This document shows, piece by piece, positions 13,516-23,224 of a DNA stretch of 55,231 bases (the stretch's first letter is position 1; each line of letters opens with the position of its first letter). Below the pieces are notes generated by a model that had not been told where the DNA came from, searched no databases, and was given only the letters and a program-made list of their open reading frames with translations. This DNA is from Gnetum montanum (Eukaryota; Streptophyta; Gnetopsida; Gnetales; Gnetaceae): contig MNCI01003964.1 in the NCBI GenBank assembly GCA_015680685.1, positions 301,420 through 356,650 on the forward strand, given 5' to 3'. Both the position numbers and the translations under genes were made by a program.

Positions 13516-13860
13516 ATGCATATGGTCATGTTAACTCATGTTGTCACCGATTGGATAAAAGTTGGCCATCTTCCTAGGAAATTCTCTGATCCTGGGAGTC
13601 CTCTTATATATCTACAGATCACTAGGAATGAACTACGCAAAGCTCTTTTGGATTTAGGTTCCGGTGTCAACTTAGTCTCTCAAGAAATGTACAAAGCCTA
13701 GAGCCTACCTCCATTAAAAAAGAGTAACATTCATTTATAGTTGGCCGATTAGTCCATCACTATCCCATTAATACTAGTAGAGGACATTATCACCACTTTT
13801 TGTGGATGGTCATATCTAGCTAACTTCCTAGTGATTCAAGTGAACAATAGTAAGGGGGGA
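13516..13860 (+). pseudogene. G1 protease remnant
   Basis: The retropepsin-like active site reads ALLDLGSGVNLVSQEMYK, with the presumed catalytic Asp codon at 13651-13653. The DLG variant instead of DTG is usual in Tat/Athila-type plant elements. The frame stops at 13701 and resumes in other frames until the downstream NNSKGGFPIIMGRAWLS, which is the second half of the protease fold (IILGRPFL-like) at about 13845-13890. It follows gag without a clear boundary, as expected of a gag-pol polyprotein. Confidence 0.75.
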
Positions 13861-15110
13861 TTCCCAATCATAATGGGAAGAGCATGGCTAAGCACAATTG
13901 ATGTGCACTTAGGAACCTATGATCTTTCCCTGGAAATATCAAAGGAAAATATGTTTGGAAAGATCGAGAAGAAGAAAGTTCCATGCATTGCATACAATGA
14001 CACAGGGTGTAATTGTGTGCATAAGTCATGGTTTGTACAACGTTTAACATTACCTACATGCAATCAGTGTGCACAAGTAACTAATATACAAAGAGGGGGG
14101 TATGTAGTAGCCACAAGACAAGAAGGCACCCAGTGGCTGATAGCTAATCAAGAGAGCAGTTCAACTATATGCATGGAACCAAGTGAGCGTTTGACTTGCA
14201 CTTACATCAATAGCATAGATACATTAGAGCAAGTCCATTGCCAACTTCCAAGTCGTGACATTGAAAATATCAATTGGAGGAAGTTGGAAATCGCTAATAA
14301 GTTTAAGCAGGAGCCCCTTGAGTTAAAACCATTACCCACCAGTATGGAATACACATTTCTCAAGAATGAAAAATTGGTAATTATTAATGCTAGGCTCGCT
14401 CCTCAACAAAAAGAGAGACTATTGAAAGTGATAAACAAATGGTCAAAATCCTTCGCTTGGTCATATTCCAAATTAACTAGAATAGATCCTAGGATATGCC
14501 AACACAAAATTTACACTAATCCCTCCATGAAGCCTCGACGACAACTACAGAGGCAACTTAATCCAAAGCTTAAGCAAGTGGTTAAGGAAGAAATTGAACA
14601 GCTTCTAAAAGCTGGGTTCATATACCCCATTGCTGATAGTGAATGGGTTAGTCCCTTAGTTATTGTGCCTAAGAAAGAAGGTAAATGGAGGATGTGTATA
14701 GATTTTAGGCTACTGAATATGGTAACATTCAAGGACCACTTTCCATTGTCATTCATTGACCAAGTCTTNCTTCATGGATGACTTCTCCACTTACAAAGTG
14801 AACTTTGATCAAGCCATGGACTAATTAGAGCAAGTACTAAAGCAGTGTGTAGAAACCAACTTAAGGCTCAACTAGCAAAAAAGCCATTTAATGGTCCAAG
14901 AAGGCATCATATTAGGGCATGAGATATCACAAACAAGGATAGAGGTAGACCACAAAAAAATTAAAATCATCCAAAGAATCACTTGACAACTTGAAACTGT
15001 AAAAGATATCTGGTCATTCCCTGGACACACTAGCTACTGTAGATGGTTTATTAAGAACTTTTCAAAGGTTTCAAAACCATTGGTTGAACCAAGGAAAAAG
15101 GGCATACCTT
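13831..15110 (+). pseudogene. G1 reverse transcriptase, broken at an N
   Basis: The open stretch 13831-14768 carries the protease end, a spacer, then RT fingers: FAWSYSKLTRIDPRICQHKI, EEIEQLLKAGFIYPI, SEWVSPLVIVPKKEGKW, RMCIDFRLLN. It stops being collinear at the N at 14769 and resumes with FMDDFSTYK, the catalytic FMDD box. Compared with G2 (24156-24383) about 220 bp holding RT motif A and the FTSPW and MPFALYNVPSTF motifs are missing. Downstream are GHEISQTRIEV and the connection domain to about 15110. Stops at several Trp and Gln positions prevent function. Confidence 0.88.
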
Positions 15111-15600
15111 TTGAATGGACTAGGGAATGCAAACTAGCTTTCCAAAATTTAAAATAGAAGCTCATAGAAACACCGGTTCTACAAGCTCCTAACTGGTCCA
15201 GACCATTCCACATAATGATTGACACTTCCAACTATGCTTTAGGAGTTGTACTTACATAATTAGATGACCAAAAACATCCTTATTACATCCACTGTGCATG
15301 TAGAAGTATTACTGGAGTACAACTTAACTACACCAAAACAAAGAAAGAATTAATGGTTGTAGTGTTTGCACTAGAAAAATTTAGGCACTATATCTTGGGC
15401 TATAAGGTATTCATGCACACAAATCATAGTGCAATAAGGTTGCTAATTAATAAACCAATGGTGAGCCCTTGCATCATACAATGGCTCGTAATCTTACAAT
15501 AGTTCGATCTTACAATGATTGATTGTAAAGGCACCGAGAATGTAGTTGCTGATCATTTATCTCAATTATGATGGGACAACAAAGAGGATGAATATCCACT
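15085..15600 (+). pseudogene. G1 RNase H remnant
   Basis: The frame reads FEWTRECKLAFQNLK, then FHIMIDTSNYALGVVL (first catalytic Asp), LNYTKTKKELMVVVFALEKF, ILGYKVFMHTNHSAI and KGTENVVADHLSQL. In the usual YTDH motif the Asp is Asn here (HTNH). Stops occur as TAG and TAA after LQNLK, VVLT and VILQ. The final TGA at 15569-15571 stands where G2 has an intact CGA. Confidence 0.85.
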
Positions 15601-15769
15601 CTCTGATCCTCTTCTTGATGAACTCCTCTTTGCAAATGTAGTAACTTATCAATTGACCATAGAGACAAACTAGTATAGTAGTATTCTCACCTATCTCCTT
15701 ACACAACAAACACCACAAGGGTTAGACATTAAAAAGAAATAATAGTTTCTTCAATGAGCCAAGTATTTT

Positions 15770-16760
15770 ATGAAGATCAATGGGAAACTTTATAAAGTAT
15801 GTCCTCATGGCTTGGTCCGATGGTGTGTTCCAGAGGTGGATCAATTATGGGTTCTCCAAGACACTCATGAGGGTCCTTGTTGGGGTCATTATGCTAGGAG
15901 ATGAACAGCCATTAAAATCTTACTTGTAGGATATTATTGGCCTACAGTGTTCTGGGATGCCCATCATTTTGTCCAATCTTGTGAGCGATGTCAATATGAT
16001 GGGGAAATGACCACTAGAATGGAGGGTCTACAACAATGAATTCAACCTTTAGAACTCTTTGATATTTAAGGAATTGATTTTATGGGGCCTATTACACCAA
16101 TGTCCAATGGAAAAGCCTACATCATTGTTATCATTGACTACTTCAAAAAATGGGCAGAAGCAACCACCGTTAAGGATTGTACATCATCTACAGCTGCATG
16201 ATTTGTTCAACAAAAAGTTGTAAATAGGTTTGGCGTGTCATGTGCACTTATTTCAAACAATGGTACACACTTCATAGGTGTGACCTTTTAGAAATTAATG
16301 CAATTCTTAGAGGTGGAGCATAAACTGACTACACCATACCACCCTCAAGAAAATGGTCAAGCCAAGGTCACCAATAGGGAGATTACAAAGATATTGACAA
16401 GAACTATTAGCAAGTATAGGAGAGACAGGAGCACCAAACTGAACGATGCTCTTTGGGCATACCACTCCACATGGAAACTCCCGATAGGCTACTCTCCCTA
16501 TGAGTTAGTGTATGGTAAACTTCCAATGCTTCCTATTCAAGCAAAAATTTGTACACTATCCACGGAATGTGATCTCAACCTTGACCTTGATCTAGCACAA
16601 AAAGAATGGCTAATGAACCTTAACTTGCTATATGAGAATTGACTAGTCACCCTATCATCTAACGAATTGCACAAGTCTTTTAATAAACAACGTCATGACC
16701 TAAGGATTAGGAAAGTTAAATATCAACCAGGAGATAAGGTTCTCTATTGGAATTCCACAC
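15770..16760 (+). pseudogene. G1 integrase remnant
   Basis: The zinc-binding part reads HHFVQSCERCQYDG near 15960-16000. The core follows: GIDFMGPITPMSNGKAYIIV, KWAEAT, FVQQKVVNRFGV, SNNGTHF, then LTTPYHPQENGQAKVTNREI. The second catalytic Asp appears as Asn (AAC at 16256-16258, usual motif SDNGTHF). The catalytic Glu appears as Lys (AAG at 16364-16366, usual NGQAEV). So even without its stops (TGA at 16199-16201, TAG in GVTF*KLM) this copy would be inactive. The segment 16298-16642 is the longest open part. The C-terminal GPY-like part continues near 16700-16850 in other frames. Confidence 0.85.
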
Positions 16761-17259
16761 ATGTGCCACAACGAACTAAATTTCAAACATTGTGGAAGCA
16801 TCTTATATCATTCATGCAACTTTTCCTTTAGGGGCCATGATGATTTACAAACCTGAGAGACCGGACAACAAACTATTGGTGAACGTCCAACAAACCAAAC
16901 CTTTCCATGAGCCTAGGATAGCCAGTACCAATGCTACCTCTGTTGGTGGACAACCTTGCTCCCTATTTTGGATTGCCTCCTATCACCTTAGTCATGAGGG
17001 AGACGGCCACTAGTGCTAATCATTCAAAGCCCTCAGTTCCTTTTGTATTTTTTGTTTTACACATTTTTTCATATCTACTTATTTTTTGTTTTACAACATT
17101 GTTACCATTTTTACTATTCCTTTGTTTGACTTACTTTCATTCGTCATATAATAAGTGCTCATGATGGTGGATTATACTATAATAATGTTGATCGCTAATG
17201 TTTGGTTTTTACCTTTGATTTTCAATGTTAATATTAAGATATGGTTCTTTTCATAAAAT

Positions 17260-18140
17260 AGGTAATGAGTTCACATCGCTCATTCATTCATTCAACTCTG
17301 TGGTCTCCCTTGGTTTTGGAACTATACTATCCCTTTTTCTAAATAAACTTATTAATGAATTGGTGGCGTGGTATTCTTCAAATCAAGGAAGGACTCAAGG
17401 TTGAAAAGGGTGTGACTTCAAGAGGATTCGATGCATGTGTGTTGGCTATTCTCTTGGGTACTTGGATTCTTTTCATGGGTTTTCTACCATTTTTCCATTG
17501 ATCAAATATTAGGAAGCTAAGTGAATAAAAATAAGTCTTTGCATGGTGTGGTTCTCACATAAAAAAAACTGGTGAGAATTCAAAGCATACCCCTTAGACA
17601 TAATAAAGAAATATGGGCTACAAGCACTAGTTATGGCATTGGAAAGATATGTTACCCATGCCTGAAGGTTCCCTCTAACTAAGGCCCTTTCTTGCTTCCT
17701 ACTTCTCTATCTTTCTCTCCTTGGAATGGTGGTGACTCTTTGGGAAAGCATTCTTGTTGCTTCAAGAGGATGTATTGGTCAACTGTATTGATGCGAGGTC
17801 ACTGGATGTGGTTGGTTTGAGTCTGGCTTTGGAATGAGTTTTACTCAGTTACCTTAACCATAAAGTACACAAGGGACTTTACACAACCTTGCTCTTGGGA
17901 TTCCATTCCATTTTCTACTCTCCATACTTCTTCCCATTTTCCACCTCATTGCCAATTTTATGATTAGTCTATATTTTTTTTGATACATTGTTTTTCCTTG
18001 GTAAATTCTTGTGGGTAAGTCTTTAACCATTGTTTTCATATGTCATCCCTAGAGCCTACAGACTCTTTGGTTTGGGTGTTTGTCAGGGCATAAAGGCATG
18101 AGCCTACTTTGGGGAGGACCCACTGACATTCCTTTATGGT
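17260..18140 (+). pseudogene. G1 ORF-A: conserved hydrophobic frame in the env position
   Basis: This lies between integrase and the 3' LTR. The plus strand holds pieces of a protein that recur in G3, G4 and G5: MVWFS and FKAYPLDIIKKYGLQAL near 17543-17640; QEDVLVNCIDARSLDVV near 17765-17815; YLNHKVHKGLYTTLLLGFHS near 17850-17910; and KGMSLLWGGPTDIPLW near 18093-18140. CIDA(R/K)SLDVV and HKGLYTTL match G5 in the same relative frame, and LLWGGPT is present in all four. The middle (LLLGFHSIFYSPYFFPF...) is very hydrophobic and could span a membrane. Athila-type elements carry env-like frames here, so an env-like protein is a reasonable guess, but I recognise no specific family. Stops and indels break it. 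Confidence 0.55.
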
Positions 18141-18500
18141 GCAATTGTTAAATTCTTCTCCTTAAACATTTCTTACAATCAATAATTTCTCATTTCATCC
18201 CCATCTGTGACATCCATTTTATTGGCATTTTTATTGTCATTTTTCCCATCTTTCTTGTTCCCTATACTTTTCCATCTTATTGCTACCGAAAGTTCGCTCT
18301 TAGTCATGGGGGCCTGTCACAAATTTTTCCATTCTACTACTTGTTTCACCCCTACACCTCAAGTAGTCACCGGTAATAAACCTCTAATCCAATATCTACC
18401 ATAAACACAACTTAGCCAATGCACTTTATATCGAGGCAAGGTATCAACTGCATTTTGGCTTACCTATCCTTGCTCATTCGTGACTGTGTTGTGTGTGCAG

Positions 18501-18760
18501 ATGGCGATTACATGAACAATGGACTGGAATAGGAGGAAGCACTCGGGATGGACTAGAGCTGGAGCGTTTACGCCAGGAACAAGTGTGGTTGCATGGTTAT
18601 GGATAAACAATGCAAGGTGCAATCGCAGCCTTAGTAGCAATGTGCCTCATTTTCTTTTCTCTCTCTTCAAGCTGTCAAATGAGGGTCTGGATGTCATCTA
18701 TGTACAGTGTTCACCACAAAGGGCGTGAACACCAATGTTGTAATATGTGTTGTTGATCCG
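18501..18760 (+). pseudogene. G1 ORF-B: short frame after a splice-acceptor-like site
   Basis: ATGGCGATTAC starts directly after GTGTTGTGTGTGCAG, which looks like a 3' splice site. The same junction occurs in G5 (54443). With one base shifted, the frame aligns with G5: TGIGGSTRDGLELERL against TGYGGNTWNGAVLQQL, then QGAIAALVAMCLIFFS against EGAILALAAATLLSLS. The second part is a hydrophobic run of about 16-18 residues. It ends near 18760, about 125 bp before the 3' LTR. G3 and G4 have far longer, different frames at the same place. Function unknown. Confidence 0.4.
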
Positions 18761-18871
18761 TTCACTAGGCACTTTGAGTCTGTCATTCCATGTCACTGTT
18801 TTTTCTCATTCAATCAATAATCCCATACCTTCAAAATATTTTGTAAGGAACTTGAGGATGAGTTTTCATTT

Positions 18872-18884
18872 ATTTGTAGGGGTA
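18872..18884 (+). promoter_or_regulatory. G1 polypurine tract
   Basis: The bases TTTGTAGGGGTA end at the first base of the 3' LTR. G3 and G4 have GGGGGTA and G2 has GGAGGTA at the same place. It would prime plus-strand synthesis. Confidence 0.65.
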
Positions 18885-19690
18885 TGATGAGTCCTGATAT
18901 TAGGTACACAACATCGCATCCATGATATCAGGGTCTTCCAAGCGATATCAGGGTCTATCTTATTACCTATAAATAAGAGTGGGTGCACTTGGTTTGGAGA
19001 GATTAGTTAGACCCTTACTTGAACTCTTGCCTTTTCACCCTCTTAGAGTTAGAATTATTTTTGCGTGCCTACAATAGGAGTCATAAAGTGAATGAATCCT
19101 CATTTGAGCATTGTGTACCTAAGCACACCTTATGTACAACGATAAAGACGAACTTTGTGATAAACCTTGCAACATCCAGAATAGATTAATTAATGTTAAT
19201 TATAGTTATTTAATGCTCTCCTTAGTTAATTAATTTTCTCTCTCTCATCCTATAACTTTCATAAGTAAGCACACTTAGTACGATTACTTCGAGCCTGCAT
19301 GTAATGCTTGGTAACCTAGTAATCATTAGCATTTGGTAATCCCAGTAGTGTTACACTGGTTCAATATGTGTACGGTAAGTGAGAATGGATGTTGGTGTTA
19401 GGACTAATTAAAGCATAGTTGAGTAGTTAAATTAAATTAGTTACTTAGTTATCTCTCTCTTCCCTTTGTAGCACTAGGACATAAGACATAAAAATATATA
19501 AAAATCATATACCTCACATTTACTTAACCATACAGTCATGCTATATAAGTAAGCTTGGGAAGACAACGATTGACTAATCCATCCTTGTTCCACAAAAGTG
19601 CATAAACACTTAGTCCTTGGAATTCGACTAGATCATGCGTGGACGCTCGTATTCATATGGTTGAGCGTAGGGATACCTCGCTGCTCATTA
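18885..19690 (+). repeat. G1 3' LTR
   Basis: Partner of 10054-10852, 806 bp. It begins TGATGAGTCCTGATATTAGG and ends CTGCTCATTA, with one change from CATCA. The TATA box is at about 18966-18975. The GATATC array is present but more degraded than in the 5' LTR. GTGTT follows as the duplicated target. Confidence 0.92.
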
Positions 19691-19695
19691 GTGTT

Positions 19696-22600
19696 TCTAT
19701 AAAATTGGGGAGAATCTCATTATGAGGTTTCTCCCTCAAAGTGAGTCCACTAACTAATTTGTATCATACTCACCATATAGATCAAGGAAGATCACCAAGC
19801 CAACATGGCTACACTACATAACCACTACCTATTATGAGAAGACATGAAATAAGGGTCTTACCCATCAATCTATTTGACATCAATGAATAATAACAATGTG
19901 CTAAAGTGTCCACCACCAAAGCTATCATAGGGGAGACTTACATTTCACAATATGAATCCTTGTTTATAAATTCATAATACACAAGCCCATACACCTAATA
20001 TATGAAAGGAAAACGAGGCCTTACTACTACCTATTTTGTTACATTGTACATGACCCAAATTAGGAGTATCATTTATTGAGAAATACCATTTTGAGGACTA
20101 AGTCCTTAAGACATTTTCATAGTAAATTAAAGGAGGAATAACCATTACCAATAATCTATCTTCTACCTTCTACTATTAATCCTCTTAAGATTGACAATAT
20201 GTGAGGTTTACTAGAAGGATCTAGAGGACCAACTGAAGAAGTCCATATCAAAAATAAAACCTAAAGAGATTTGATTAGATCGCACCTTGATTAATAATTT
20301 GCAAGGGCATCAAGCATATTTCATCCACTGCCTACAAAGAAATTCATGCATTTAGGCACTGTAATCATACCCTATCTCTAATAAAAGTCCCAAGAATTAT
20401 GGTACTTGGTATCAACATTTAGGTTAGCCCAAACATTATCTACATTTTGAATATATAGAGGAACTACTATCTCAACTCAATCAAATAAAAACATGCCATC
20501 AAATGAAGAATTTGTACATGAGGAAAAATAGGAAATTCCATCAAGCTAGAGGGTCAACTGAAAAAATGGAATACTATCAAAACTAGCACACCTATAGAGA
20601 TGTATGTACTAAAACATCTAGTGTTACTATGAGAGAAGGAGCCATACATCATAACCCATATTGAGCCATGAGTCCTAGGTTAAGAGATCTCTAGCTTAAG
20701 CACTCAACCTACATGTGGAGAAAAATCAACTAGAGCCTTTAAGAGAAGTCAATAATTAGAGAAATTGAAGTAATATTTGTACAAGGATGGACCATCATTC
20801 CATGGCTTATAATACTATCCCAAAGATTCCATTCATCCAAGGGAGAATGAACCTATGTGGTAAAACCTATGACTCACTTTTATACCAAGGTTAGTTTGTA
20901 ACAAACATTGAAGAACATGCCATTCATTCTGTTAGTGCATTACATTGCTGAGTCTAATGAACGTTGGGAATCACCTATTTCCATGCCAATAATCAACATA
21001 TCAATGGAGTGAAAAATGACAAAATCAATCATTGATAATATTGAATAAGATTATTATAAAACATGGGACCCTTAAGAAGGAGTCTAAGATATAATCACAT
21101 CATTAAGATAGTCATGATCACCAAAGATGCTTACCACTAGGACATGCCATAATCTCCAAGGACATATCATTAGGGCATTCCAAGATCATCAAAAGTTACT
21201 ATCCATTGATTATTCAAAAACACCATAACCAAGAACATATTGCGCTCTCCAGAATATGATACTAACCACAAGGTACAAATAGTTATAGAGCTTTTGAATA
21301 TATCATATTTAATAATGGATATTGACCACTATTTATAAAAATGTGCTAACCAAGAGTGAGTTTAATTGTACAAGGAACAAAATTCACTGAGCTTGGCATT
21401 GTCATAAGGTATGACATAGGCCTATAACAACAGGACACAAGGGCCCACAAGGACATCAAAAAATTGATACTCCTTAGTACATGAACTACTAATAAAAAAT
21501 ATGTTATATTAATATCATAGAACATACATGGAATAATGACGAGATTTGATAGGCATAACATATAGTGATAGGGAATGTTACCCAAGCCTAGTTGGCTAAA
21601 GCATGTACTACTTGAGTCTATCCTAAGGCTAAGGTTTTAGTCCATTAGGAGAAAATTTAAAGCTATATTATTTTTATTTGAAAACTTATCTCTACACATA
21701 TAATGCTAATTATAACACTGATGCCATTGAAATCTTTCATCGAAACTAGTAGAGCAGAATGCGAACATAATTAATGAGAAAAGTAAAAGTGCCATTTTAA
21801 GATCCATCAACTTTCATTGTTAAAAATCAAGGCATTGACCACACTCAAGCCATTAGTATTTGGCAAGATTAAGGATATTATTCCCTACTTTCTTTTTCAT
21901 CCAAATATCTAAAGTAATTAAGAATTGGGCACACTCCTATGTAAGTGCTGATCTAAAGCACTGAGAGACAAATAAATCATGATGCAATAGTTGTTTCATT
22001 ATGTCATAAGTATTGAAAAATCCACACCTCAATGTTATGGATCTAATACCAAGTAATTGATTTGTTAAGGTCTCAAGAGTACTTATCTTTTCCAAAGACA
22101 GTGCTCACATAATTCACAGAGGTCTCCACTGTCTCAACATCTTCATATGTGTGCTACTTGCAAGGCCAACAAAATAGCTTAAAAACAAAAGAGTTAGTAG
22201 GATTACATGTAGTGCATCAATTATAGAATTCATCCATTAAACATGTTAAAAAATGAAGGGGATATAGCAATTTCAAAGTGCTATAGAGAGTAAGATCTCA
22301 ACTACATGAATAGAGATAAATCATGTAAAATGTACAAGAGTAATTTAGATACACTCACACAAAAGAAATAATAATCAAGAATAACAAATAGGATGAATTG
22401 AAATACTTTTAAAATTATATAAATCCATAACCAATAAGGGTATCTAACCACTAACACCCTTCCTTATTGAGGACTAAGGTCTCAACAAAACCACTAGTGG
22501 ACGTAGGTATAAAAAAGTTCATAACCTCATCTAGAAATAAATAGAGAGACCAAGATTAGATAAGAATAGGTCTTAACAATAAGAGGTATCCAAAATATGC

Positions 22601-23224
22601 ACATTCAAGTTTATCATCAAAGAGAATGCAATCCCTAAAGAAGATACTCAATAGGAAAAGTGAGGTATTGAAATATAACAAAACCTAGAAAGGACCTGTA
22701 TCATAGAAATCTTGAAAACATCAAGTTAAATAAAATATCTTAAGGTAGATATCAACATCTGGAGGATTCATGGCACAAAAGCTCAAGGGTAAACATATCC
22801 AAGCCTCATGGAGAGAATCAAAACCAAATAAACCAAAACAAGGGTAATCAAAGTTGAGGCATAAAGGGACATTAAAGTAAGGACCATATCAAAACTAGTC
22901 TAGAAGAGGCATACAAGGCCTCAAGATGAACCCTCAATAATCATCTATTCAATAAGTCATAGCCATCCATGGAGCCCCATCTAAGCCATGGGAGATATAA
23001 GTCCAAGTGATAGCAAGTGAGAGCTGCCATGAGAGGGACACATACAAGAGGCTCTAAACACAATAGAAAGAAAGACACACTCACATAACTAGACAAACAT
23101 AAAATTATGAGCATGGATGTACATTATTCTACTAGATTTGGTCTTTATCCACTGAGATCAAGGCTCATAAGGACCACATCCTTGAAGGCCCTCCAACCCA
23201 AGGTACTTGGGCAAAATGATGACC
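19696..23224. other. Unassigned repeat-like sequence
   Basis: About 3.5 kb without a convincing reading frame or recognisable motif in any frame. It is interrupted only by short chance frames such as 21346-21585 on the minus strand. It is the right-hand continuation of the sequence G1 inserted into. No LTR ends were seen, and the join to the G2 pol sequence near 23225 is not marked by a duplication. Confidence 0.5.

Larger units (their letters stand above)
10049..19695 (+). mobile_element. Ty3/gypsy LTR retrotransposon G1 (Tat/Athila-like), full length but dead
   Basis: The element runs 10054-19690, flanked by the 5-bp duplication GTGTT (10049-10053 and 19691-19695). LTRs of 799 and 806 bp bound the interior. 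The order is PBS, gag, protease, RT, RNase H, integrase, two further 3' frames, PPT. The tRNA-Asp-type primer site and the RT style (WSYxKLxxIDPRICxHxI, WVSPLVIVPKK) point to the non-chromoviral Tat/Athila branch. Every coding part contains stops. An N at 14769 marks a break of about 220 bp inside RT compared with the homologous stretch of G2. Confidence 0.93.
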
